NCBI GenBank assembly: GCA_023383015.1
Contig: JAHDXW010000006.1
Span: 1 to 64,000 of the forward strand
DNA from: Paracoccaceae bacterium
GTDB taxonomy: Bacteria; Pseudomonadota; Alphaproteobacteria; Rhodobacterales; Rhodobacteraceae
Reading direction: 5' to 3'
DNA: 64,000 bases
Shown here: piece by piece, positions 25,151-33,348 of the stretch
Layout of the letters: each line of letters starts with the position of its first letter
Position numbering within the stretch: position 1 is the first letter of the stretch
The notes under the pieces: generated by a model
The model's database searches: none
Seen by the model: only the letters and a program-made list of their open reading frames with translations
What the model was told of the DNA's origin: nothing
Translations under genes and position numbers: made by a program

Positions 25151-26227
25151 ATGAATGCCAACAGCGGACTGCTGACCGGAACCCTGAAATACCTGCGCCG
25201 TCCCTTCGAGTGCAACGTGCGGCCCGGGCACCGCGTGCTCGTGCTGAGCGACACGGCGCATGACCCGCGGGTCTGGCAGGCGGTGATGACGATCCTTGCC
25301 GATCTGGATGCCGAGGCGACGCTGGCGCTGTTCGAGCGCCGGCCGGCGGACTACTACAACCCGCCGGCGGCGGTCTGCGAGGCGATGATGAAGTCGGACT
25401 TCAACGTCCTGCTCGCCTCGACGGGGATGCTGCACTGCTCGGCCAACTTCGACGCCATGGCCGCCGGCATCCCGGCGATCTGCATGGACGGGGGGATGAC
25501 GCTGGAGATGTTCCAGTCGGGCGCGGTGACCGACGACATGCGCCAGATCGCGGTGCGCAAGTACAACGTCGCGCGCAAGGTGTTCGGGCGCGGCGCCCGC
25601 GAATGCCGGGTGACCACCCCCCACGGCACCGACTTCACCTATGGCGTGGCCGACCGGATCACCCTGCCGCCTCTGCCGCCGAAGGACTTCGACCCCTACC
25701 GGATCATCAACTTCGCGCGCGACGAGAACCGTCCGGGCAACAACCTGCTCTACTACCTGTTCCCGACCGGCGAATACAACGTCGCCCCGATCGAAGGCAG
25801 TGCCAACGGCAAGCTGGTGATCGACCTGACGATGCACCACATCGGCCGTCTCGGCAGCCCGATCGAGCTGACGGTGCGGGACGGGCGGGTGACGCGGATC
25901 GAGGGCGGCGCGGATGCGCGCATCCTGCGCGACTATCTCGAGGCCTACGGCGACGAGAACGCCTACATGTGCCCGGCCGAGGCCTCGGTGGGGGTGAACG
26001 CCAGGGCGATCGTGCGGGGCATCCAGCGCGAGGACAAGAACATCTACGGCTCGATGCATTTCGGGCTCGGGACAAACATCGACGTCGGCGGCTCGATCAA
26101 GTCGCGCATCCACATGGACGGAGTCATCCTGGCGCCGACACTGCATGTCGACGGCGAGCTGCGGATCGACAACGGCCGCTTCCCGATGTCGATCGAGGAC
26201 GACTGCGACCTCGACGCCGCGACGTGA
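25151..26227 (+). CDS. M29 aminopeptidase / NicX-like metalloenzyme
   Basis: A 358-residue protein of the fold shared by M29 (AmpS) aminopeptidases and NicX, the 2,5-dihydroxypyridine dioxygenase. Likely metal ligands are visible: Glu208 in FPTGEYN, Glu277 in CPAEASVGVN, His303 in SMHFGLG, and His321 and Asp323 in RIHMDGV. In NicX iron is held by two His and one Asp arranged as H...H-x-D, which this protein also has. Peptidase and ring-opening oxygenase functions cannot be separated by eye. GGAGAGC precedes the ATG at 25151. It leads the operon that continues into the TctB-A-C importer. Confidence 0.7.
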   Translation: MNANSGLLTGTLKYLRRPFECNVRPGHRVLVLSDTAHDPRVWQAVMTILADLDAEATLALFERRPADYYNPPAAVCEAMMKSDFNVLLASTGMLHCSANFDAMAAGIPAICMDGGMTLEMFQSGAVTDDMRQIAVRKYNVARKVFGRGARECRVTTPHGTDFTYGVADRITLPPLPPKDFDPYRIINFARDENRPGNNLLYYLFPTGEYNVAPIEGSANGKLVIDLTMHHIGRLGSPIELTVRDGRVTRIEGGADARILRDYLEAYGDENAYMCPAEASVGVNARAIVRGIQREDKNIYGSMHFGLGTNIDVGGSIKSRIHMDGVILAPTLHVDGELRIDNGRFPMSIEDDCDLDAAT

Positions 26228-26244
26228 GAGCGGCGCGCGTCGCG

Positions 26245-26745
26245 ATGGTGACGGAGGGGACGGCGCTGGACGGCCAGGGACGAGAGGACGGACAACCGGC
26301 CGGCAAGGTCCCCACGGGGCGCGCCGACGTGGTGGCCGGGCTCACGGTCGCGGCTGTCGGCGTGGCCGTCACCGCCATCGCCGTGCAGTATCCGCTCGGC
26401 ACGCTGCGGCGCATGGGGCCGGGATACCTGCCGGTGGTGCTTGGCGCCCTGCTGGTTCTGCTGGGCCTGTTGATCGCGCTTTCGCGGCCCGATGCGGGGA
26501 TGCGGATCGCCCGGCAGCGGGCCCGGCCGATCCTGTGCGTGCTCGGGTCGCTGGCGGTCGTCGTCGCGGTTGTCGACGCCGCCGGCCTCGTGCCCGCGAT
26601 CATGCTGGCGGTGCCGGTCGCGGTGGCGGCAGAGGACGGGGGCTCGCTGCTGCATTCGGTGGTCCTGGCCGCGGCGATCGCGGCGCTGGTGGCGGCGATC
26701 TTCGTCTGGGCGCTGGGCGTGCCGCTGCCGCTTGTCCGGTTCTAG
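26245..26745 (+). CDS. tctB: Tripartite tricarboxylate transporter small membrane subunit, TctB
   Basis: About 166 residues with four hydrophobic segments after a polar N-terminus (VVAGLTVAAVGVAVTAIAV, YLPVVLGALLVLLGLLIAL, ILCVLGSLAVVVAVVDAAG, VVLAAAIAALVAAIFVWAL). MGPGYLPVVLG is the TctB hallmark. It is the small membrane component of a secondary, binding-protein-dependent importer of carboxylates. A GTG at 26224 that overlaps the previous stop (GTGA) is an alternative start. It lies 2 bp before tctA. Confidence 0.85.
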   Translation: MVTEGTALDGQGREDGQPAGKVPTGRADVVAGLTVAAVGVAVTAIAVQYPLGTLRRMGPGYLPVVLGALLVLLGLLIALSRPDAGMRIARQRARPILCVLGSLAVVVAVVDAAGLVPAIMLAVPVAVAAEDGGSLLHSVVLAAAIAALVAAIFVWALGVPLPLVRF

Positions 26746-26747
26746 CG

Positions 26748-28262
26748 ATGGAGCTGCTCGCGAACCTCGCCATGGGCTTCGAGGCGGCCCTGTCGCCGGT
26801 CCTGCTGTTCTACTGCGCGGTCGGGGTGACGGTCGGCACGATGGTCGGCGTGCTGCCCGGGATCGGGCCGCTGGTGGCGATCTCGGTGCTTTTCCCGCTG
26901 ACCTTCCATGTGCCGCCGGATGCCGCGCTGATCATGCTCGCGGGCATCTACTTCGGCGCCCAGTACGGGGGCTCCACCGCCTCGATCCTGCTTAACCTGC
27001 CCGGCACCGCGTCGAACGCGGTCACCTGCCTGGACGGCTATCCGATGGCGCGGCAGGGGCGGGCCGGGGTGGCGCTGTTCATGACCACGATCGCCTCGTT
27101 TGCCGGCGGCTGCGGGGCACTGGTGGTGCTGATCGTGCTGACCCCGGTGATCGTGAAGGTGGCACTGAGCTTCGGCGCCCCGGAGTACTTCGCGCTGATG
27201 GTGCTGGGACTGCTGGCGGCGGCGACGCTGTCGGTCGGCTCGCCGCTCAAGGGCATCGCGATGGTGGTGCTGGGGGTGCTGCTGGGGCTGATCGGCACGG
27301 ACGTCAACTCGGGCCAGTACCGGTTCGTGTTCGGGCTGCCGGCGCTTGCCGACGGGCTGAACCTTGTCGCGCTGGCGATGGGGCTGTTCGGGGTCTCCGA
27401 GATCGTCGGGCGGCTGGTCGCGGGCGATGTGACGGGCCGTCCCGAGCGGGTGGGCTGGGCCCAGATGATGGCCAGCCGGGACGACATGCGGCGCTCGAGG
27501 ATGCCGATGGTCCGCGGCACGCTGTGGGGCGTGCTGTGCGGGATCCTGCCCGGTGCGGGGCCCTCGCTCGCGGCGTTCCTGTCCTATGGTGCCGAGAAGC
27601 GGGTGTCGCGCACCCCCGAGCGTTTCGGCCACGGCGCGATCGAGGGGATCGTGGCGCCCGAGGCGGCCAACAACGCCTCGGTGCAGGCGGCGTTCATCCC
27701 GACCCTGTCGCTGGGCATTCCGGGCGATGCGGTCATGGCACTGATGCTCGGGGCGCTGATCGTGCACGGCATCCAGCCGGGGCCGAACCTCATTCCCGAG
27801 AACCCCGGGCTGTTCTGGAGCCTGGTGGCCAGCTTCTGGATCGCCAACATCCTCCTGATGGTGCTGAACCTGCCGATGATCGGGCTGTGGGTGCGGCTTC
27901 TGACCATCCCCTATTCGGTGCTCTATCCGGCGGTGCTGGTCTTCATCTCGGTCGGCGTCTACAGCCTGCGGCTGTCGTCCTTCGACGTGGCGGTGGTGCT
28001 GGTGTGCGGCGCCATCGGCTATGCGATGCAGCTGGTGCGGCTGCCGACCGCGCCCCTGCTGCTGGGGTTCATCCTCGGTGCCCCGCTGGAGGAGAACCTG
28101 CGCCGGGCGCTGCTGATTTCCCGCGGCGACCTGTCGGTCTTCGTCGACCGCCCGATCGCCGCGACGCTGCTGGCGCTGAGCGTGGCCCTGGTGGCGGCCG
28201 CCACCCTGTCGGCCCTGCTGCGCCGCCGCCGTGCCGCCCTCGCCCTGCGCGAGGACGGGTGA
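26748..28262 (+). CDS. tctA: Tripartite tricarboxylate transporter large permease, TctA
   Basis: A 504-residue protein with about 11-12 membrane segments. The twin TctA signatures are clear: GVLPGIGPLVAISVLFPLTF with YGGSTASILLNLPGTASNAVTCLDGYPMARQG-type sequence near the N-terminus, and the repeat CGILPGAGPSLAAFLSYGAEKR with EAANNASVQAAFIPTLSLGIPGDAVMALMLGAL in the middle. It carries solute, probably an organic acid, using the ion gradient together with TctB and the binding protein TctC encoded next. Confidence 0.95.
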   Translation: MELLANLAMGFEAALSPVLLFYCAVGVTVGTMVGVLPGIGPLVAISVLFPLTFHVPPDAALIMLAGIYFGAQYGGSTASILLNLPGTASNAVTCLDGYPMARQGRAGVALFMTTIASFAGGCGALVVLIVLTPVIVKVALSFGAPEYFALMVLGLLAAATLSVGSPLKGIAMVVLGVLLGLIGTDVNSGQYRFVFGLPALADGLNLVALAMGLFGVSEIVGRLVAGDVTGRPERVGWAQMMASRDDMRRSRMPMVRGTLWGVLCGILPGAGPSLAAFLSYGAEKRVSRTPERFGHGAIEGIVAPEAANNASVQAAFIPTLSLGIPGDAVMALMLGALIVHGIQPGPNLIPENPGLFWSLVASFWIANILLMVLNLPMIGLWVRLLTIPYSVLYPAVLVFISVGVYSLRLSSFDVAVVLVCGAIGYAMQLVRLPTAPLLLGFILGAPLEENLRRALLISRGDLSVFVDRPIAATLLALSVALVAAATLSALLRRRRAALALREDG

Positions 28263-28347
28263 TGCGGCCGCGGACCGCCACCGCGCAACCCCACCGCCCC
28301 GGCGCCGGGGCCGGGCCCGACATCCGCAACCCTGGGAGGAGACCGAC

Positions 28348-29313
28348 ATGACGACCCGCAGGACCCTCATCGCCGCCGCGCTGGCCTTGGCCGCCGTGCC
28401 CGGCCTGGCGCAGGCCGACTGGCCCGAGCGGCCGGTCACGATCATCGTTCCGTTCGCGCCGGGCGGGGCGACGGACATCACCGCCCGCATCGTCGCCGAC
28501 GCGATGGCGGCGAAGTTCGGCCAGCCCTTCGTCGTCGAGAACCGCACCGGCGCGGCCGGCAACATCGGGGTGGAGGCCGCGGTCCGGGCGGCGCCGGACG
28601 GCTACACCTTCCTGTTCGCCACGCAGGGGACGATGACGGTCAACCCGCACATCTACCAGCTTCCCTACGATCCGGCGACCGACCTGATGCCGGTCAGCCA
28701 GACCTTCTCGGTCGACCATCTCGTGGCCGTCAACCCCGTGCTCGGCGTCACCACGCTGCAGGAGTTCATCGACCTGGCCAAGCAGCGGCCGGGCGAGCTT
28801 GCCTACGGGTCGGCCGGCGTCGGATCCTTCCTGCATCTGACGACGCTGATGCTGGAGATGGCCGCCGGCATCGAGCTGAACCACGTGCCCTACCGCGGAT
28901 CGGCGGCGGCGCAGGTGGACCTTCTGGCCGGCGACATCCAGATGGTGATGGATTCGGTGCCGACGGCGCTGGGGCAGATCGAATCCGGGGCGCTTCTGGC
29001 CCTGGCGCTGACGAGCAGCAAGCGCAACCCAAAGCTGCCCGACGTGCCGACGATGATCGAGGCAGGGGTGCCGGGCTATGACATCGCTTCCTGGGGCGGG
29101 CTGATGGCGCCGAAGGGAACCGACCCCGAGATCGTCGCGCGGCTGTCGGCGGCGGTGCGCGAGGCCTATGCCCAGCCCGGGGTGCTGGCACAGCTCGAGG
29201 AGCGCGGCCTTGGCGCGACCGCCTCCACCCCCGAGGAGTTCGCGGCGCTGATCCGGCGTGACTTCGAGGCGCTGGGCAACGTCATCCGGACCGCGGGGAT
29301 CAAGCTGGAATGA
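28348..29313 (+). CDS. tctC: Tripartite tricarboxylate transporter binding protein, TctC (Bug family)
   Basis: A 321-residue periplasmic binding protein with a signal peptide (MTTRRTLIAAALALAAVPGLAQA). The Bug-family blocks are VTIIVPFAPGGATDITAR, VVENRTGAAGNIGVEAAVRAAPDGYT, LAYGSAGVGSFLHLT, NHVPYRGSAAAQVDLLAGDIQ and VPGYDIASWGGLMAP. These proteins bind carboxylates such as citrate, glutarate or nicotinate; the ligand is unknown. GGGAGGAGA precedes the ATG. The order TctB-TctA-TctC differs from the common C-B-A arrangement. Confidence 0.93.
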   Translation: MTTRRTLIAAALALAAVPGLAQADWPERPVTIIVPFAPGGATDITARIVADAMAAKFGQPFVVENRTGAAGNIGVEAAVRAAPDGYTFLFATQGTMTVNPHIYQLPYDPATDLMPVSQTFSVDHLVAVNPVLGVTTLQEFIDLAKQRPGELAYGSAGVGSFLHLTTLMLEMAAGIELNHVPYRGSAAAQVDLLAGDIQMVMDSVPTALGQIESGALLALALTSSKRNPKLPDVPTMIEAGVPGYDIASWGGLMAPKGTDPEIVARLSAAVREAYAQPGVLAQLEERGLGATASTPEEFAALIRRDFEALGNVIRTAGIKLE

Positions 29314-29350
29314 CCCGGGCGGGGCGCGGGCCCGCCGCCTGCGGCAGCGC

Positions 29351-30172
29351 ATGAGCGGGCCGGGTCCGTCCGGCCATAAGGATGACGGCGGGCCGGGCGG
29401 TCCGCCGCTGCTGCTGATCCACGGGCTCGGCGGCGACCGGCGGATGTGGGACGACTGCGCCCGGCGGTGGCGCGGGCGCCGGCGCTGCATCGCCGTCGAC
29501 CTGCCGGGTGCCGGCGCCGTGCGGCCGGCCCGGCTGCCGCCTGCGCCCGCCGAGCTTGCAGCGCGGCTTGCCGGGCTGTGCGACCGGCTGGGCACGGGCC
29601 GTGTGGTCGCGGTCGGCTGTGCGGTGGGCAGCCTGGTCGCGGCGGCCTTCGCGGCGCGCGAGCCGGCCCGCACGGCGGCGCTGGTGCTCGTCAATCCTAT
29701 CCTGCGGATCACCCCGGAGGCGGGCGCGGTGCTGCGCGAGCGGGCGGCGGCGGTGCGCGCGGGGGGGATGGCGGCGATCCTGCCGGGGGCAGTCGAGCGG
29801 GCCTTCGCCGGCCAGCCCGACGATTCGCGCCGGCGCGCCTTCGCGGCAGGCTTCGCGGCCCATGACCCCGAGGGTTATGCGAGCCTGGCGCTCGGCTTTC
29901 TGGGGGCCGATGCCGGCGCGGACTGCGCGCGCATCTCCTGCCCGGTGCTGCTGGTCCCGGGCGGTGAGGATGCGATCCTGCCGCCCTGGCATGCGGCGGG
30001 CTACCTCGAGCGGCTGGCGGATGCACGCTGCGTTCCGGTTCCCGAGGGGGCGCATTTCCTGCCCGTGCAGCGGCCCGAGGCGCTGGCCGCAATCGTCGAG
30101 GCCTTCCTTGACGCGGTACCGGCGGCGGCGGGGGGGCGGGGCGGGCTGTCCACGGATGGCGGCGGCCCGTGA
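29351..30172 (+). CDS. Alpha/beta-hydrolase fold protein lacking the nucleophilic Ser
   Basis: A 273-residue alpha/beta-hydrolase-fold protein. The oxyanion-loop LLLIHGLGGDRRMWDD, CIAVDLPGAGAV, the Asp region LLVPGGEDAILPPW and the His in PEGAHFLPVQRPE are all present. The nucleophile elbow reads GCAVGSLVAAA, where the family has GxSxG: the Ser position is Ala and no Ser or Cys replaces it in register. The protein may therefore be a lyase-like or non-hydrolytic member, or use another residue. It follows tctC by 37 bp, so it is probably in the same operon. Its C-terminus is Gly-rich. Confidence 0.75.
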   Translation: MSGPGPSGHKDDGGPGGPPLLLIHGLGGDRRMWDDCARRWRGRRRCIAVDLPGAGAVRPARLPPAPAELAARLAGLCDRLGTGRVVAVGCAVGSLVAAAFAAREPARTAALVLVNPILRITPEAGAVLRERAAAVRAGGMAAILPGAVERAFAGQPDDSRRRAFAAGFAAHDPEGYASLALGFLGADAGADCARISCPVLLVPGGEDAILPPWHAAGYLERLADARCVPVPEGAHFLPVQRPEALAAIVEAFLDAVPAAAGGRGGLSTDGGGP

Positions 30173-30314
30173 CGCGGGCCCGGGGCGGCGGCCGGGGCGG
30201 GCCGCCGGCGGCATGGAGGTCGGCGGCAGGGGCGTTCGGTCGCGGGCGGCGGCCGCAGCTCGGGGCGGCGCGGTTATGGCGAGGGCCGGCGGGCCGTGCT
30301 ATCGGCGCCCCGGC

Positions 30315-31244
30315 ATGGTCGAGATCTTTCTCAAGACGCTGCCCTTCTTCGGGCTGATCGGCCTTGGCTACTGGGCCGGGGCGAGCCGCTTCTTCAGCCC
30401 CGAGGCCACCGCCTACCTGACCAAGTTCGTCTTCTACTTCGCGCTGTCGGCGATGCTGTTCCGCTTTGCCGCGACGCTGTCGCTGGCCGAGCTGTTCTCG
30501 TGGCGGTTCATCCTGGCCTATCTGTGGGGCACGTCGGTGGCCTATCTGGCGGCGCTGGCGGTGGCCTTCCTGCGGCGCCTGCCGCTGGCCGAGGCGGCGA
30601 TCGAGGCGCAGTGCGCGGCGATCGGCAATACCGGCTTTCTTGGCGTGCCGATGCTGGTCGTCATCCTCGGCCCGGCGGCGGCGGGGCCGGTGCTGCTGGT
30701 GCTGGCGACCGACATGATCGTGTTCTCGACGCTGATCACGCTGCTGATCACCGGGGCGCGCGAGGGCCGGCTGCGGGCGGCGGCGGTGCCTGCGCTGCTG
30801 GCGGGGCTCCTGCGCAACCCGATGATCGTGTCGATGGCGCTGGGCCTCGCGTGGTCGTCGTTCCGGCTGCCGATGCCCGGCCCGGCGGCGGAGTTCCTGG
30901 CGATCCTTGGTGCGGCGGCGACGCCCGGGGCGCTGTTCGCGATCGGCGCCTCGCTGGCCGGCCGGTCGGCCGAGCGCATCGAGGTGGCCGGCTGGCTGGC
31001 CTTCTGCAAGCTGGTCGTCCACCCCGCCGCGGTGGCCCTGGCGGCGCTGGTGCTGTTCCCGGTCGAGCGGCATGCCGCGGGGGTGATGATCGCGGCCGCG
31101 GCGCTGCCGGTGGCCGGCAACGTCTTCATCCTGGCCCAGCACTACGGCGTGGCGCCGCGCCGGGTGTCGAGCGCGATCCTGGTCTCGACGGTGGCGAGCA
31201 TCCTGACGGTGCCGGCGGTCATCGCCGCGCTCGGCCCGCCCTGA
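30315..31244 (+). CDS. AEC (auxin efflux carrier) family transporter
   Basis: A 309-residue protein with about ten membrane segments, starting MVEIFLKTLPFFGLIGLGYWAG. The two-fold AEC layout is visible: LTKFVFYFALSAMLFRFAA, CAAIGNTGFLGVPMLVVILGPAAAGPVLLVLATDM in the first half and FLAILGAAATPGALFAIGASL with VAGNVFILAQHYG in the second. Bacterial AEC proteins move malate, malonate or other small acids. It is 142 bp after the hydrolase gene; that gap holds only GC-rich sequence. Its linkage to the tct operon is plausible but not certain. Confidence 0.9.
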   Translation: MVEIFLKTLPFFGLIGLGYWAGASRFFSPEATAYLTKFVFYFALSAMLFRFAATLSLAELFSWRFILAYLWGTSVAYLAALAVAFLRRLPLAEAAIEAQCAAIGNTGFLGVPMLVVILGPAAAGPVLLVLATDMIVFSTLITLLITGAREGRLRAAAVPALLAGLLRNPMIVSMALGLAWSSFRLPMPGPAAEFLAILGAAATPGALFAIGASLAGRSAERIEVAGWLAFCKLVVHPAAVALAALVLFPVERHAAGVMIAAAALPVAGNVFILAQHYGVAPRRVSSAILVSTVASILTVPAVIAALGPP

Positions 31245-31255
31245 GGCCGGCCGGC

Positions 31256-31284
31256 TTGATTGTTGGCGCGGCTTCGACTAGCTC
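31256..31284 (+). promoter_or_regulatory. Likely sigma-70 promoter of the tRNA-Gly gene
   Basis: TTGATT (31256-31261) and TAGCTC (31279-31284) are separated by exactly 17 bp and end 10 bp before the tRNA. The placement fits a promoter that starts transcription a few bases upstream of the mature 5' end. Confidence 0.5.
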
Positions 31285-31294
31285 GGGGGCGCGG

Positions 31295-31368
31295 GCGGGT
31301 ATGGTGTAGTGGCAGCGCCTCAGCCTTCCAAGCTGAAGGGGCGGGTTCGATTCCCGCTACCCGCTCCA
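31295..31368 (+). tRNA. trnG: tRNA-Gly (anticodon TCC)
   Basis: A 74-base cloverleaf. The acceptor stem GCGGGTA (31295-31301) pairs perfectly with TACCCGC (31358-31364), followed by the discriminator T and an encoded CCA. The anticodon stem TCAGC/GCTGA encloses the loop CTTCCAA, giving anticodon TCC at 31327-31329. The T arm GCGGG-TTCGATT-CCCGC is canonical. It reads GGA/GGG glycine codons. Confidence 0.97.
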
Positions 31369-31478
31369 GCCCGCCGCCCGGTCACGCCGCATTCGGCCTG
31401 CGACGCCACGGCCGGGTTGCCGGCGGTGGCAGGCTTCCGTAAAGCCGTGCCGGGAAGGCAGCCGATGGGCCGAGGGGG

Positions 31479-33251
31479 ATGACCGAGGAACGCGCGAAAT
31501 CGCGCAACATGCGGGCACTGTCGGCGCTGTGGCCGTTCCTGCGGCCCTACCGGCTGCTGATGGTCCTGTCGCTGCTCGCGCTGGTGCTGACGGCGACGGT
31601 GTCGCTGACGCTGCCGCTGGCCGTCCGGCGGGTGGTGGACAGCTTCGAAGCCGAGGACTTCGCGCTGCTGGATCTCTACTTCCTGGCGGCGCTGGGGCTT
31701 GCGGGGCTGATGGCACTGGGCACCGGGCTGCGCTACTACCTGGTGACGCGGCTGGGCGAGCGGGTGGTGGCGGACGTCCGCAAGGCGCTGTTCGGGCACA
31801 TGCTGGGCATGAGCCCCGGCTTCCACGAGAAGATCATGACCGGCGAGGTCCTGTCGCGGCTGACCACCGACACCACGCTGATCCTGTCGGTGATCGGCTC
31901 GTCTGTCTCGGTGGCGCTGCGCAACCTCCTGATGCTTGCGGGCGGGGTGGCGCTGCTGATGCTAACCTCGGCGAAGCTCACCGGGCTTGTGCTGCTGGGC
32001 GTGCCGGCAGTGATCGTGCCGATCGTGCTGCTCGGCCGGCGGCTCAGGTCGCTGTCACGCGAGAACCAGGACTGGATCGCCGCCTCGTCGGGCAACGCCG
32101 CGGAGGCGCTGCAGGCGGTGCAGACGGTGCAGGCCTTCACCCACGAGCGCGAGACCCGCACCGCCTTCGACCGCGTGACCGAGCGCGCCTTCGGCTCGGC
32201 CCGGCGGCGGATCGCGACCCGGGCGGTGATGACGGTGATCGTGATCTTCCTGGTCTTCACCGCGGTCCTCGGCGTCCTGTGGATCGGCGCGCGCGACGTG
32301 CGCGGCGGTGCGATGACGGTGGGCGAACTGATCCAGTTCGTCATCTACGCGGTGTTGGTGGCCGGCGCGGCCGGGGCGCTGACCGAGATCTGGGGCGAGC
32401 TGCAGCGGGCGGCGGGGGCGACGGAGCGGCTGGCGGAACTCCTGGACGCGGCCGACCCGGTGCGCGACCCGGCGGCGCCGGCGGCGCTGCCGCGGCCGGT
32501 GCGGGGAGACATCCGCTTCGAGCGCGTGAGCTTCCGCTATCCCTCGCGCCCGGGGACCGCAGCGCTGGAGGGGGTGGACCTGCATGTCCGGCCCGGCGAG
32601 ACGGTTGCGCTGGTGGGTCCCTCGGGTGCCGGCAAGAGCACGGTCTTCCAGCTGCTGCTGCGTTTCCACGACCCGGTTGCGGGGCGCATCCTGCTGGACG
32701 GGGTGGACCTAAGGGCGATGGCGCGTGCGGACTTCCGACAGGCGATCGCGCTGGTGCCGCAGGACCCGGTAATCTTCGCTGCGAGCGCGCGCGACAACAT
32801 CCGCTTCGGCCGGCCCCGCGCCAGCGATGCCGAGGTGGAGGCGGCGGCGAAGGCGGCGGCGGCGCACGGCTTCATCACGGCGCTGCCGGACGGCTGGGAC
32901 ACCCATCTCGGAGAGCGCGGGGTGATGCTGTCGGGCGGGCAGCGCCAGCGAATCGCGATCGCCAGAGCGATCCTGCGCGACGCGCCGGTGCTGCTTCTGG
33001 ACGAGGCGACCTCGGCCCTGGATGCCGAGAGCGAGCGGGCGGTGCAGCAGGCAGTGCAGGCGCTTGCCCGCGGTCGGACGACCCTGATCGTCGCCCACCG
33101 GCTGGCGACGGTGAAGCGCGCCGACCGCATCCTGGTGTTCGACGCCGGCCGCATCGTGGCCGTGGGCACCCATGACGCGCTGGTGGCCGAGGGCGGGCTT
33201 TACGCACGGCTGGCGCGACTGCAGTTCACCGACGGGCTTGCGGCCGAGTAG
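31479..33251 (+). CDS. ABC exporter, fused membrane and ATPase domains (MsbA/LmrA type)
   Basis: A 590-residue half-transporter. Residues of about 20-310 form the six-helix exporter membrane domain (RLGERVVADVRKALFGHML, FHEKIMTGEVLSRLTTDTT, SGNAAEALQAVQTVQAF). The C-terminal ATPase has Walker A GPSGAGKST, Q-loop ALVPQDPVIF, signature MLSGGQRQRIAIARA, Walker B VLLLDEATSALD and H-loop LIVAHRL. It should work as a homodimer exporting lipid or hydrophobic compounds. The substrate is not evident. It begins 110 bp after the tRNA. Confidence 0.93.
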   Translation: MTEERAKSRNMRALSALWPFLRPYRLLMVLSLLALVLTATVSLTLPLAVRRVVDSFEAEDFALLDLYFLAALGLAGLMALGTGLRYYLVTRLGERVVADVRKALFGHMLGMSPGFHEKIMTGEVLSRLTTDTTLILSVIGSSVSVALRNLLMLAGGVALLMLTSAKLTGLVLLGVPAVIVPIVLLGRRLRSLSRENQDWIAASSGNAAEALQAVQTVQAFTHERETRTAFDRVTERAFGSARRRIATRAVMTVIVIFLVFTAVLGVLWIGARDVRGGAMTVGELIQFVIYAVLVAGAAGALTEIWGELQRAAGATERLAELLDAADPVRDPAAPAALPRPVRGDIRFERVSFRYPSRPGTAALEGVDLHVRPGETVALVGPSGAGKSTVFQLLLRFHDPVAGRILLDGVDLRAMARADFRQAIALVPQDPVIFAASARDNIRFGRPRASDAEVEAAAKAAAAHGFITALPDGWDTHLGERGVMLSGGQRQRIAIARAILRDAPVLLLDEATSALDAESERAVQQAVQALARGRTTLIVAHRLATVKRADRILVFDAGRIVAVGTHDALVAEGGLYARLARLQFTDGLAAE

Positions 33252-33348
33252 CCCCGCCGGAGCGACGTGCGGACAAGACCGGCGATCCCCGTTGCCGGAT
33301 GGCGCGCGGGCCTTCATCCTGCGGCCGTGGCGACGGGGAGGGCCGGTG

